A DNA stretch of 64,000 nucleotides, from assembly GCA_044238605.1 (NCBI GenBank), contig JBIICY010000007.1:66445-130444 (forward strand), in the 5' to 3' direction. The translations under genes and the position numbers were made by a program. The notes below the pieces were generated by a model. That model had not been told where the DNA came from and made no database searches. It saw only the letters and a program-made list of their open reading frames with translations. This stretch comes from UBA10438 sp044238605. Lineage in GTDB: Bacteria > Bacteroidota > Ignavibacteria > Kapaibacteriales > Kapaibacteriaceae. Numbering within the stretch: position 1 is the stretch's first letter; every line of letters starts with the position of its first letter. Below, piece after piece: positions 19,250 to 27,570 of the stretch.

Positions 19250-20041
19250 TCACTTTCCGGTGAATGTTGGTCTGCGCTTCTCGATAAAGGCTGTTACACC
19301 TTCCCGATAATCTGCTGAGTCGCCAGCTCGTTGCTGAAAATCTGCTTCAAGCTCGAGCATGTGATCGAGTGTTGAAACGCTACCTTGCTGAAGCAGGTGC
19401 TTTACAAAACCATACGTCTGCGTTGGGCCCTGTGCATACTGCAAGGCAAGCTTGCGGAGTGCAGAGGCAAAGGCCTTCGGATGCACAACGGAGTTTACAA
19501 GTCCGAGTTCAAGAGCTTGCTCTGCGGAAATCGGGTTGTTCATCGTGGCAAACTCAAATGCCTTGCTATACCCCATCATTCGAGGGTAGAAAAATGTAGC
19601 ACCCGAATCCGGAATGAGAGCAATGCCGATAAATGCTTCAACAAGTTTTGCTGCAGAGCTCATGATACGGATATCTGCACCCAGCGCTAGGGAAAGTCCA
19701 GCACCTGCCGCAACGCCGTTAATGCCGCAAATGATTGGTTTCGGCATGTCGCGCATTGCGCGTACAATTGGGTTGTATCTGCGGTTGAGCGAATCACGCA
19801 GGTCGCGCTTATCGCCCGACTTCGGAGCGTCCTTGAGGTCCTGTCCGGAACAGAATGCTTTGCCAGCACCGGTGAGCACAACACAGCGAATCTCTTCGTT
19901 GGACGCCGCATGAGCAAGTGCTGCCTGCAGGTCTGTCGTGAGCTGTTCGTTTGCTGCGTTGTATGAATCCGGACGGTTGAGGGTGATGGTACAAACGCCT
20001 TCAGAAATGTCGAAGAGCAGTGTTTCAAAGGTCATGATCAT
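19250..20041 (-). CDS. Crotonase-family enoyl-CoA isomerase, PaaG-like
   Basis: This 263-residue crotonase has the oxyanion segments AFCSGQDLKD and GVAAGAGLSLALGADIRI. The first hydratase glutamate is absent: the aligned stretch is VEAFIGIALIPDSG, carrying an aspartate in IPD as in PaaG, the phenylacetate-pathway epoxy-CoA isomerase that also acts as a delta3,delta2-enoyl-CoA isomerase. No other paa gene is in the window, so I infer a general enoyl-CoA isomerase for beta-oxidation of unsaturated chains. It overlaps the upstream crotonase by 4 nt, suggesting that hydratase and isomerase are made together. Confidence 0.85.
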   Translation of the reverse strand: MIMTFETLLFDISEGVCTITLNRPDSYNAANEQLTTDLQAALAHAASNEEIRCVVLTGAGKAFCSGQDLKDAPKSGDKRDLRDSLNRRYNPIVRAMRDMPKPIICGINGVAAGAGLSLALGADIRIMSSAAKLVEAFIGIALIPDSGATFFYPRMMGYSKAFEFATMNNPISAEQALELGLVNSVVHPKAFASALRKLALQYAQGPTQTYGFVKHLLQQGSVSTLDHMLELEADFQQRAGDSADYREGVTAFIEKRRPTFTGK

Positions 20042-20820
20042 TTACCCTTCCATTCTGGTTTACGTTTCTCAACAAAGGCAGCCATACCTTCTTTCTGATC
20101 TTCTGTTGCAAACAGCATATAGAAGTTCTTTCGCTCAAACTCAAGTCCGCCTTCTAGGGTAGTACTATGTGCCTTGAGCACAGCTTCCTTTGCAAGTCGA
20201 GTTGCTACCGGGGCCTTTGATGCAACGTCGCCAGCAAGTGCAAAGGCCTCTTCGAGGTAGTAGGCAACGGGCACAACGCGGTTTACGAGCCCAGCTGCCT
20301 GTGCTTGGGTTGCAGAGATCATGCGTCCAGTAAGCACGATCTCCATAGCTAGTGCCTTGCCCACGGCACGCGTTAGGCGCTGTGTGCCGCCTGCGCCTGG
20401 CATAACGCCGATGTTGATCTCTGGCTGACCAAACTGTGCCGTATCGCTGGCTACGATCATATCTGCATGCATAGCAAGCTCGCAGCCCCCTCCAAGAGCA
20501 AAGCCGCTAACAGCAGCGATGATCGGAGTCTTGACGTTGCGGATACGTTCCCAACGGGCAAACTGATCGCGCTCAAGCATGGTGGTAAGCGATGCATCAG
20601 ACATCTCAGTGATATCTGCACCAGCTGCGAATGCTTTCTCGTTGCCGTGTAGAACGATGCAGCGAATAGAAGGGTCAGCATCGTATGCTTCAAACGCCTG
20701 AACGAGCTCTATCATGGTCTGCAGACTAAGCGCATTGAGGACTTGTGGACGGTTCAATTGGATCGCACCTACGCCCGGTTGCGGGATGTACGTAGCGATA
20801 CACGTAAATTCAGGTGACAT
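20038..20820 (-). CDS. Enoyl-CoA hydratase, PaaF/EchA-like
   Basis: This 260-residue hydratase retains both catalytic glutamates (GQPEINIGVMPG and LAMEIVLTGR) and the oxyanion segments AFAAGADITEM and GFALGGGCELAMH. I chose the ATG at 20820; an in-frame TTG at 20832 adds four residues. It is first in the five-gene minus-strand unit crotonase, PaaG-like, pgpH-like, xerD, namZ. A TATTTTTG box lies 27 nt upstream. An inverted repeat GGTGACAT/ATGTCACC spans the start codon and the box. Confidence 0.93.
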   Translation of the reverse strand: MSPEFTCIATYIPQPGVGAIQLNRPQVLNALSLQTMIELVQAFEAYDADPSIRCIVLHGNEKAFAAGADITEMSDASLTTMLERDQFARWERIRNVKTPIIAAVSGFALGGGCELAMHADMIVASDTAQFGQPEINIGVMPGAGGTQRLTRAVGKALAMEIVLTGRMISATQAQAAGLVNRVVPVAYYLEEAFALAGDVASKAPVATRLAKEAVLKAHSTTLEGGLEFERKNFYMLFATEDQKEGMAAFVEKRKPEWKGK

Positions 20821-20846
20821 CGACGTTCTCAATTGTGAAATGTCAC

Positions 20847-20854
20847 CAAAAATA
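20847..20854 (-). promoter_or_regulatory. -7 element for the crotonase-pgpH-xerD-namZ operon
   Basis: The minus strand reads TATTTTTG, a perfect TAnnTTTG match, 27 nt before the ATG at 20820. An 8-bp inverted repeat (20813-20820 and 20840-20847) flanks the predicted transcription start and could be an operator. Confidence 0.5.
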
Positions 20855-20858
20855 CGCC

Positions 20859-21521
20859 ATGGACAACCTCTATTCGCCCATAATTACTGCTGCCGACGAG
20901 ATAGTGCCGCACGATGCAGAACTGCTGCGTCATGTAGCAGCTCTTCGGCTTCGTGATGGGGAACACGTACGCGTACTCAACGGCAAGGGGCTTGTGGCAA
21001 GGTGCACTGTTCGTCGTCTAGCTCAGCAAACTGAGTTGCTCATTTCAGAGTACGTTCAGCATGAACGCCCCCACGAGCGTACCCTTGCTCTTGGCGTACT
21101 TGACAACCGCGACCGCTTCGAGTTCGCAGTTGAGAAGGTTACAGAGCTTGGCATTACTCGCATCGTGCCGTTACTGTGCGACCACTCACAACACGTACGC
21201 ACGAGCACAGAACGACTGCGGTCCAAAGCGATAGCAGCACTTACGCAATCGGGAAACCCATGGCTACCGTCGATTGACGAACCAACGCCGCTACACAACC
21301 TCGTGTGCAGCGGATCTGTGATCCTTGGTGATGCCGAAGGACAGCCTCCCGGTCCTCTGACTGCGGGTCCGCTGACGTTTCTCGTCGGTCCTGAAGGGGG
21401 CTTCTCTCAACGCGAGCTGGATTACATCCACCGCGAGCTAAAGCCCATCACCTGGCGCATTGGAAGCAACAGACTTCGTGCTGAAACAGCAGCAATTGCG
21501 TTGGTAGCGAACAGCGAGTAG
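20859..21521 (+). CDS. rsmE: 16S rRNA uridine(1498)-N3 methyltransferase
   Basis: RsmE methylates U1498 in the 16S rRNA decoding region. The 220-residue SPOUT-fold protein has the knot motifs FLVGPEGGFSQREL and IGSNRLRAETAAIAL and an N-terminal PUA-like part (RLRDGEHVRVLNG). The start MDNLYSP is 38 nt from the divergent crotonase start. The last five codons (V-A-N-S-E) and the TAG stop are supplied by the first units of a heptamer array, so the repeat has grown into, or formed, the 3' end of this gene; the natural C-terminus may have been altered. Confidence 0.92.
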   Translation: MDNLYSPIITAADEIVPHDAELLRHVAALRLRDGEHVRVLNGKGLVARCTVRRLAQQTELLISEYVQHERPHERTLALGVLDNRDRFEFAVEKVTELGITRIVPLLCDHSQHVRTSTERLRSKAIAALTQSGNPWLPSIDEPTPLHNLVCSGSVILGDAEGQPPGPLTAGPLTFLVGPEGGFSQRELDYIHRELKPITWRIGSNRLRAETAAIALVANSE

Positions 21522-21617
21522 CGAACAGCGAGCAGCGAACAGCGAACAGCGAGTAGCGAACAGCGAGTAGCGAACAGCGAGTAGCGAGCAGCGAGCAGCG
21601 AACAGCGAGTAGCGAAC
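21506..21617. repeat. Tandem heptamer array, AGCGARY type, 16 units
   Basis: Sixteen contiguous 7-bp units alternate AGCGAAC with AGCGAGT or AGCGAGC without interruption. The array begins inside the rsmE coding sequence and contains its stop codon. Confidence 0.97.
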
Positions 21618-21643
21618 AGCACGATTTAAACAAGTACCCCGTA

Positions 21644-21678
21644 CCCTAGTCCCTAGTCCCTAGTCCCTAGTCCCTAGT
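21644..21678. repeat. Tandem heptamer array, CCCTAGT type, 5 units
   Basis: Five perfect CCCTAGT units stand directly before the stop codon (minus strand, 21680-21682) of the secreted nuclease gene. Read in that gene's direction the unit is ACTAGGG, a rotation of the GGGACTA unit at 14894. The preceding GTACCCCGTACCC resembles the GGGTAC variants of that array. It is separated from the AGCGARY array by only 26 nt. Confidence 0.97.
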
Positions 21679-21679
21679 C

Positions 21680-23464
21680 TTACCTAATCACCACAACATT
21701 CTTCGTTGTCGTAACGCCGTTCAGAGTTGTGCGGACCAGGTATGTGCCGGATGCCAACTCGTTCACCGGGATTGTTACCAACTGAATCGACGGTGCGATG
21801 TTCTGATCAAACAGCGTCTGCGTGTTGCCAGTGGCATCAGAAAGGTCAACGCGGAGTAAGCCCCCTTGCTGAGCAACGATTTCCATCATGCCACTTGTAG
21901 ACATTGGGTTTGGAGCGATGCGTACGTTCTGAGTGCTGGTGGTTTCTTCATCCACAGACGTAACAGCGTTGAGGAAGAAACGCCCAGTAACTGGACGGTG
22001 GTCTGAAACCGTTGTTGAGTATGACGTTAGGTAACGCTCTGGCGACTCAACAAATGAGCGGTAGTGGAGCGGCTTTACTTCATTAGAAATCAGCATATGA
22101 TCGAGCATGCCACGGTTAAAACCGATGTACGATGACAGTCCTTGACGCTCTAACTCTGCGGTGGTTGCAAACCAGTTGTCTTGGTCGTTCAGAAACGCCG
22201 AATAGCATGAAGGGAGTGTTGAGTCTGTTGTTGTTGTGAGCAGGCGGTCGTTGAAGTCGCCAAGTACCATTACGTTGGCGTCTCCGTAGAAGTCCTTCAG
22301 GTACTGATGGAACGTCTCAGCATCTGTCTTGCGACGCTGGTAATCATCTGCAGCAGTTGAATCGCTCGTTGCTTTGGCATGGATGTTAAATGCGCTAAAC
22401 CGCTTGGTTACGTCACCGACTTTAGCATCGAACGTATATCGGAAAGGGAACCGTCCATTACCCCATGCACGAGCACCGCCGTTCACTGCGAGTCCGTTGT
22501 CAACAGGTGTTACCACGTTTTTGTTGTAGATATAGGCAAGCTTTTGATCCGATGTTACCTCTGTAGCAAACAGACGCCCGTACGATCCCTTGATAGAGTC
22601 GCTCAGTGCTGCAAGCGCTGCATCGCTGATAACTTCCTGGAGCGCATAGATGTCTGCCTGGATAGTATCCATGATGATGCGAATACGCTGACGCTGGAGA
22701 TCCTTGTTGCGCTGGCCTAGCGTGGTGTCTGCTGTGCCGTACCATTCAAGATTCCAAGTAGTAACATCGAGTGTACGATTCTTATTCACAGTATCAACGG
22801 CGATAGGGGGCAGACCAACGTCTTGAGCAAGACGTGGTAGAACCTGATACGCACCACGGAACTGGCTCACAACACCCGTGATATCGACATCTCCTGACGG
22901 AATCTCGAGGTTGTTAACGCCGATCTCACACGCACGGTCGATACGGATCACGATGTCGTTGCCAAATGCATCGATAGCATTATAGCTGCGGTTTCCTTCG
23001 AAGCGGCCCGTCTCTACAAAACGCACTTTGCGCAGCTTGACAAGTACTGCCTCATTGCCTTCTCCAACGTTCGGGATGGTTGTGCTCTTTGCTGCTGGTT
23101 CTTCACGTTGGACAGGAACTACAGTAAAGCGCAGTCCCGAGCCGCCAAGCTGTGTAAGCCCTGTCCCTGGGGCGCCAGTGGTCTGCCCAAACTCGGTGAG
23201 GGTTGCATTTTCTACCACCACTGAATCACCGATTTTAACGCCGTTGCGCATCTGCTCGTTAAACACGGCCACGCCGGCCGATCGGTCTTGCAGATACACA
23301 ACATTCGAGAGCTGTGCCGCTGATGTAACACGTCCGGCCACTTTCGTTACTGTACTGTTGAATTCCTGCTTCTTTGCATCAGCAATTGAGATGGGGTCTT
23401 GGGCAAGGGCAGCCGACGTCCACCCTGATGCGAGTGCGAAAGCTAGAGTAATCTGTTTGATCAT
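21680..23464 (-). CDS. Secreted endonuclease/exonuclease/phosphatase (EEP) protein with OB-like domain and T9SS tail
   Basis: The 594-residue protein has a signal peptide (cut after ALAQ at about 22), an OB-fold-like domain at about 30-215 resembling those in extracellular nucleases, an EEP domain at about 232-500 and a T9SS sorting domain from about 515 (VRIAPNPMSTSGMMEIVAQQ). EEP catalytic residues are visible: Asn238 (TWNLEW), Glu277 (LQEV), Asp403 and Asn405 (LGDFNDR) and Asp488-His489 (SDHRPVTGRF). I infer a surface-attached or released DNase or phosphodiesterase. It is the last gene after a TonB receptor and a lipoprotein, suggesting nucleic-acid or phosphate scavenging. Its start has AGAGAACG just upstream. 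Confidence 0.88.
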   Translation of the reverse strand: MIKQITLAFALASGWTSAALAQDPISIADAKKQEFNSTVTKVAGRVTSAAQLSNVVYLQDRSAGVAVFNEQMRNGVKIGDSVVVENATLTEFGQTTGAPGTGLTQLGGSGLRFTVVPVQREEPAAKSTTIPNVGEGNEAVLVKLRKVRFVETGRFEGNRSYNAIDAFGNDIVIRIDRACEIGVNNLEIPSGDVDITGVVSQFRGAYQVLPRLAQDVGLPPIAVDTVNKNRTLDVTTWNLEWYGTADTTLGQRNKDLQRQRIRIIMDTIQADIYALQEVISDAALAALSDSIKGSYGRLFATEVTSDQKLAYIYNKNVVTPVDNGLAVNGGARAWGNGRFPFRYTFDAKVGDVTKRFSAFNIHAKATSDSTAADDYQRRKTDAETFHQYLKDFYGDANVMVLGDFNDRLLTTTTDSTLPSCYSAFLNDQDNWFATTAELERQGLSSYIGFNRGMLDHMLISNEVKPLHYRSFVESPERYLTSYSTTVSDHRPVTGRFFLNAVTSVDEETTSTQNVRIAPNPMSTSGMMEIVAQQGGLLRVDLSDATGNTQTLFDQNIAPSIQLVTIPVNELASGTYLVRTTLNGVTTTKNVVVIR

Positions 23465-23488
23465 GGCGTTCTCTGTCGATGTAGGGGG

Positions 23489-24169
23489 TTAGAAAATGTC
23501 CAAGGAAATGTTGTCCGTCGCAGACGGACTTCCGTCGTAGGAGTAGAGCATGTATGAACTGCCTGCAAACATTAGCACATTTGAAACTTTGGCAAGCACA
23601 TTCGTAGTGCCTGCTTCACGGAGTTCGAATGTGTACGTACCGGGACTTAGCGAGGTGTAGCTTGGTGAACAGATTCCCGGCTCAAAATCCTGGCTCATCA
23701 GACGCTGTCCGTTAGCCCATACCTCTACAAAATACGCTTTATCAACGTTCTCGGCCATGTGCGTAAACCGGATCACCGACTGCTGAGAGGTACTTGGCAG
23801 CACAGTATCCTGGATTTCACGTCGAAACTCGACCAAGCCGTTGGTGTCTCCTCGGGCGAACAAGATCACTCGAGCGTTACCACCTAGCGTATAGCGAAGG
23901 TTCGAGCGGAATGTCTTTGTGGGAGTACCGAGTGAAAACGTAACTGGACGTCCGGCGGCGATCTCGACAAAATCAGAAGCTTGTCCACGTGCAGCATCTG
24001 CGATGATCGTACTGTCAAACACGACACGTGTTACCGGTACGTTCTGTGTAACATTCACGATCCTAACCAATGCAGGGTCGGGAACAGGAAACGTAATGAC
24101 GCCATCGCTGCAGGATGCAAGGAGCAGAGCAGCCGCAATTAGTGCGATTGAATGGATGCGATTGATCAT
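23489..24169 (-). CDS. DUF4397-domain lipoprotein
   Basis: This 226-residue protein has a lipoprotein signal with lipid-modified Cys20 (ALLLASC) and a DUF4397-type beta-rich body (LVRIVNVTQNVPVTRVVF, SVIRFTHMAENVDKAYFVEV, SYTSLSPGTYTFELRE). DUF4397 proteins are envelope proteins of unknown function. The start follows the TonB-receptor stop by 3 nt and the nuclease gene follows after 24 nt, so it probably works with them, for example as a surface partner of the receptor. That role is inference. Confidence 0.85.
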   Translation of the reverse strand: MINRIHSIALIAAALLLASCSDGVITFPVPDPALVRIVNVTQNVPVTRVVFDSTIIADAARGQASDFVEIAAGRPVTFSLGTPTKTFRSNLRYTLGGNARVILFARGDTNGLVEFRREIQDTVLPSTSQQSVIRFTHMAENVDKAYFVEVWANGQRLMSQDFEPGICSPSYTSLSPGTYTFELREAGTTNVLAKVSNVLMFAGSSYMLYSYDGSPSATDNISLDIF

Positions 24170-24172
24170 GCG

Positions 24173-27100
24173 TTAGAACGAGTACCGCATGCCGATCTGC
24201 ATGCGCCAGCGTGAGAAGAAGTTGTCGGTAGTATAGATGCCTGCCTGCCCGTTTGTAACGGGTTCTGTGTACGACATCATTAGGCGTCCTTGACTGTCAA
24301 ATGGTTTGTTCTGTGAATTCAGCACTAGACCCATCAGGTTGGAGCTCTGGAAGTCTACAAATCTCTGCAAGCCCCATGACGAATTCAGGAGATTGAGGAA
24401 ATTCTGCACATCAAGGGTGAACTGAATCTTGTGGTCAGAAAACCCTGGGATATCCTGTGTAAGCCGAAGATCCAACTGGTTGATCCATGGTTCGCGCAGA
24501 GCATTGCGGGGTAGGATTTGGCCTTGGTACGATTTGAGGATAGGGTTGGAGTTGATCAGTTCCATCAGCTGAGCCCAGATCTGGTCTGGGGAACGCAAAT
24601 CGGATGCATCTGTTGGCTTCGGGATCACAACGCGGGTATTGTAATCATCAGCACGGGGGATGTAGACAAGGTCATTCCCACCCGAAGCATTGTCGCCGTT
24701 GTAGTCTTGAGCATAGCTGATGGAATACGGACGTCCGGATGAGCCCGAATAGAATACGCCGATCGATGTCGTGTAGCCACGCGTCCAAGTGTGCGCATAC
24801 TGTGCATTGGCAGCAATGCGGTGAAGCTGGTCATAGTTGGAAATACCAACCGTTACGTTATTGGGATCAATGGCATCAGTACTTGTCCATTGAGATCCTG
24901 CAGTGGCGGCAGTAGAAGAATTCAAATCCTGTGTGCGCCCGTAGGTGTAGGAGGCCATACCGCTCAGGCCTGGAATCAACTCGTTATTAGCGTCGAACTT
25001 CAGCTGTGTCGAGATCGAGTATTGCTGTCCGCCGTCTCGACTGCGCAGGAGGATTACCTGCGTAAAGCGTCTGTCTACGAGCGAATCGGCTGCACCACCG
25101 GCATACATTCGGCGCCCATCCAACGGGGACACCCCTAACGATGTGTCTCCGCCGTTTATGTAGCGCATTCCTGATTGCCTCAGATTGAGGTTCGCATAAT
25201 CAACCTGGTTCAGAAACTTGCCGTACATACCCTCAAAGGTGATCGAGACATCCTTTGCGATCTTGATATCTGTTGCCAGCGTAGAACGCCAAACCTGAGG
25301 TAGTCTAAAGTTCTCGTCGGTGATGTTGATCGCAGTGGTGTTAATGGGGCTTCCCGGATAGGCAGAATCTCCGGGTCGTAGTGCTGGTTTGGCCAGATCC
25401 CATTTCATCGGTGTTCCGTCTGCCGAGTTAATGGAGTTTGGCGAGTTATTCGCACCTAGTTCAGCCCGATACAAGTCCATACCAGTATTGGAATACTGGT
25501 TTGAGAGCCATACTGCGGCCACACGGCCAGTGAACAGACCAGAGCCTCCTCGGACCTGTAGGGTCTTGTCGCCACTGACGTCGTAGTTAAACCCAACGCG
25601 CGGTGAGAACAGTAAAACGCCAGTTGGTACCTGCGAGGTGCTGCGTCCGGGGAATGCCTGAGCAAACGCCGGGTTTGTGTGTGGAGTGTCCCAGAACACT
25701 GGCATATCAAGGCGCAGACCGCCAGTTACGCGAAGCTGCTCGTCTACCTGCCATTCATCCTGCACATAGCCGCCAAACTGGGCCATGCTCCATGCTGCAC
25801 GGGGCATTTGATTGCCGTTGGTGACGTCTGTATTGGCATAGCTGACGCGATAATAGTTGGCCGTGCTGTCTGCATATGCATCAACAGAGGAGTACTGGAT
25901 GGATCCAAAATAATCCTGAATGAACAGGTTGTTGAAGAGCGAAATCTCGTTGTGTGTTCCCATCGTGATCGTGTGATCTCCGAGAAACCACGTAAGATCG
26001 TCCGTTAAGGCGATCAATGTCTGATCCAGAGCATTTGCCTGTGAGCTGCGCTCCGGACCCAGGATAACGTTCATGCCGGCACCAACCTGAATGCGCACTT
26101 CAGGGAATGGAATCACCTGACCAGACTGATTGCTCGGCAGGATGCGGGCGTCGTTGGTCTGGGTGTACGAAATACGAAACTCATTGCTCACCGATTCACT
26201 GACACGGCTGTTCCACTGCAATACCGTCTGATTATTAATACTCTCAAACGTATTCATTCTGCTGGTAAGGCTATAGTTTAGATTGTTGCGCAGCAGATTG
26301 CGGTCTTGAATGCCGTACGTAAAGTTGTGTCGCAGCTGGAGCTTGTTAGACTCGTCAATATTGAAATCGAGGCGGCCAATCAAGCTGGTAGAATTATTGC
26401 GAATGTTCGTAATGCCGTATTGACCAGGATCGTAGCCGTACTGGTTCTTTGTAACATCGATAATTCTGTCCAGCACCGTGCTCGACATCGCAAAGTTGTT
26501 CAGTGCTGTTGGATCGTTCAGCGATACCTCGAGTGGGGTAGATCGCTGACGTCCCTCGGCTGTAATGTGGAAGAAGATTTTGTCCTTGACGATCGGACCA
26601 CCAACACGCCCGCCGAACTGGACATCGTGGAATGCATCGAACGGACGCGCCGCGGCATCGGGACTATTGCCAACAAGGTCTTGGTTGCGTCCGAAAATGA
26701 ACACCGATCCGGAAAATGTATTCGTCCCTCCACGGGTGATGGCATTTACCAAGCCCCCTGTAAAACCGCTTTGGCGAATATCATAGGGCGAGACATTTAC
26801 ACGAATGCGTTCAATGGCGTCAAGTGAGACGAAATTCGAGTTGGCCTGTGAGCCGGCCGTCCCAGCCGAACCCAGTGCGAAGACATCATTGGCTACTGCA
26901 CCGTCGATCTGGAAATTGTTAAAGCGTGAGTTCACGCCCATAATGCTCACACCCTGGAGTCCGTCGCTGCCTGCTGTGCTAACCTGATTCGTATACGGAT
27001 TCATACGGGCAAGGTCGCTTATGCTGCGGTTGATCGTTGGCGAAGCCGCGATCACTGCCTCACTGATAACAGAGCCCGAACCATTCTTGCTTGCATCAAA

Positions 27101-27493
27101 GAGCCCGTCGCGCTCTACCGACACAGTGATTTCGCTGCTCGTAGAGGCAGACTCCGAAAGAAGGGCATTGACGGTTGTGGCCTCACCTACGTCAACAGCA
27201 ACACCACGAATCGTATCGCTACGGTAGCCGATACATGAAACAGCGAGGTTGTAAGAACCCGGACGCAAACCACGGATCAGGTATTGCCCCTTGTTCTTTG
27301 AAACCGCCCCATATGAGGCACCGGTCGATATGCTTACTGCGCGAATCATCGCACCCGGCAGAACAGCGGATGCGGCACCTGTTTTGCCTTTAATAACGCC
27401 GGTGATCGATCCAGTTGTTACGCCCTGTGCTGCCAGAACCGAGGGCATCAGCACAAGCGCTAGTATGATGTAGACAGCGGAGCGAAGTTGCAT
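24173..27493 (-). CDS. Oar-like TonB-dependent receptor with carboxypeptidase-regulatory domain
   Basis: The 1106-residue outer-membrane receptor has a signal peptide (residues 1-22), a carboxypeptidase-regulatory-like beta-sandwich at about 25-115 (YLIRGLRPGSYNLAVSCIGY), a plug domain at about 130-255 (GLQGVSIMGVNSRFNNFQID, GGLVNAITRGGTNTFSGSVF), and a large barrel ending RWRMQIGMRYSF with a terminal Phe. Oar-type proteins import or export large substrates across the outer membrane with TonB energy; ligands are mostly unknown. It heads a three-gene unit with a DUF4397 lipoprotein and a secreted nuclease. A TAGTTTTG -7 box lies 25 nt upstream of the ATG. Confidence 0.92.
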   Translation of the reverse strand: MQLRSAVYIILALVLMPSVLAAQGVTTGSITGVIKGKTGAASAVLPGAMIRAVSISTGASYGAVSKNKGQYLIRGLRPGSYNLAVSCIGYRSDTIRGVAVDVGEATTVNALLSESASTSSEITVSVERDGLFDASKNGSGSVISEAVIAASPTINRSISDLARMNPYTNQVSTAGSDGLQGVSIMGVNSRFNNFQIDGAVANDVFALGSAGTAGSQANSNFVSLDAIERIRVNVSPYDIRQSGFTGGLVNAITRGGTNTFSGSVFIFGRNQDLVGNSPDAAARPFDAFHDVQFGGRVGGPIVKDKIFFHITAEGRQRSTPLEVSLNDPTALNNFAMSSTVLDRIIDVTKNQYGYDPGQYGITNIRNNSTSLIGRLDFNIDESNKLQLRHNFTYGIQDRNLLRNNLNYSLTSRMNTFESINNQTVLQWNSRVSESVSNEFRISYTQTNDARILPSNQSGQVIPFPEVRIQVGAGMNVILGPERSSQANALDQTLIALTDDLTWFLGDHTITMGTHNEISLFNNLFIQDYFGSIQYSSVDAYADSTANYYRVSYANTDVTNGNQMPRAAWSMAQFGGYVQDEWQVDEQLRVTGGLRLDMPVFWDTPHTNPAFAQAFPGRSTSQVPTGVLLFSPRVGFNYDVSGDKTLQVRGGSGLFTGRVAAVWLSNQYSNTGMDLYRAELGANNSPNSINSADGTPMKWDLAKPALRPGDSAYPGSPINTTAINITDENFRLPQVWRSTLATDIKIAKDVSITFEGMYGKFLNQVDYANLNLRQSGMRYINGGDTSLGVSPLDGRRMYAGGAADSLVDRRFTQVILLRSRDGGQQYSISTQLKFDANNELIPGLSGMASYTYGRTQDLNSSTAATAGSQWTSTDAIDPNNVTVGISNYDQLHRIAANAQYAHTWTRGYTTSIGVFYSGSSGRPYSISYAQDYNGDNASGGNDLVYIPRADDYNTRVVIPKPTDASDLRSPDQIWAQLMELINSNPILKSYQGQILPRNALREPWINQLDLRLTQDIPGFSDHKIQFTLDVQNFLNLLNSSWGLQRFVDFQSSNLMGLVLNSQNKPFDSQGRLMMSYTEPVTNGQAGIYTTDNFFSRWRMQIGMRYSF

Positions 27494-27518
27494 AGGGCGA
27501 GATTTGAAATGAAGACTG

Positions 27519-27526
27519 CAAAACTA
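27519..27526 (-). promoter_or_regulatory. -7 element for the TonB-receptor operon
   Basis: The minus strand reads TAGTTTTG, a perfect TAnnTTTG, 25 nt before the ATG at 27493. A TTG at 27552-27550 is 23 nt upstream, slightly far for a -33 element. Confidence 0.5.
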
Positions 27527-27558
27527 CGGTATTTCCACACTGGCAGCGGCAAGGGGCG

Positions 27559-27566
27559 TATCTTTG
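27559..27566 (+). promoter_or_regulatory. -7 element 4 nt before the methyltransferase start
   Basis: TATCTTTG (perfect TAnnTTTG) is followed by 4 nt and the GTG start at 27571. No Shine-Dalgarno fits between them, so a leaderless mRNA is likely. Confidence 0.5.
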
Positions 27567-27570
27567 CCAT

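Noticed and set aside
21422..21633. Long minus-strand frames of Leu/Ala/Arg/Tyr repeats over the array
   Set aside because: Any 7-bp array without stops yields such a frame in several phases; no start signal and it overlaps rsmE.
21506..21678. Heptamer arrays as a CRISPR array
   Set aside because: Units are 7 bp and contiguous, with no unique spacers and no cas genes.
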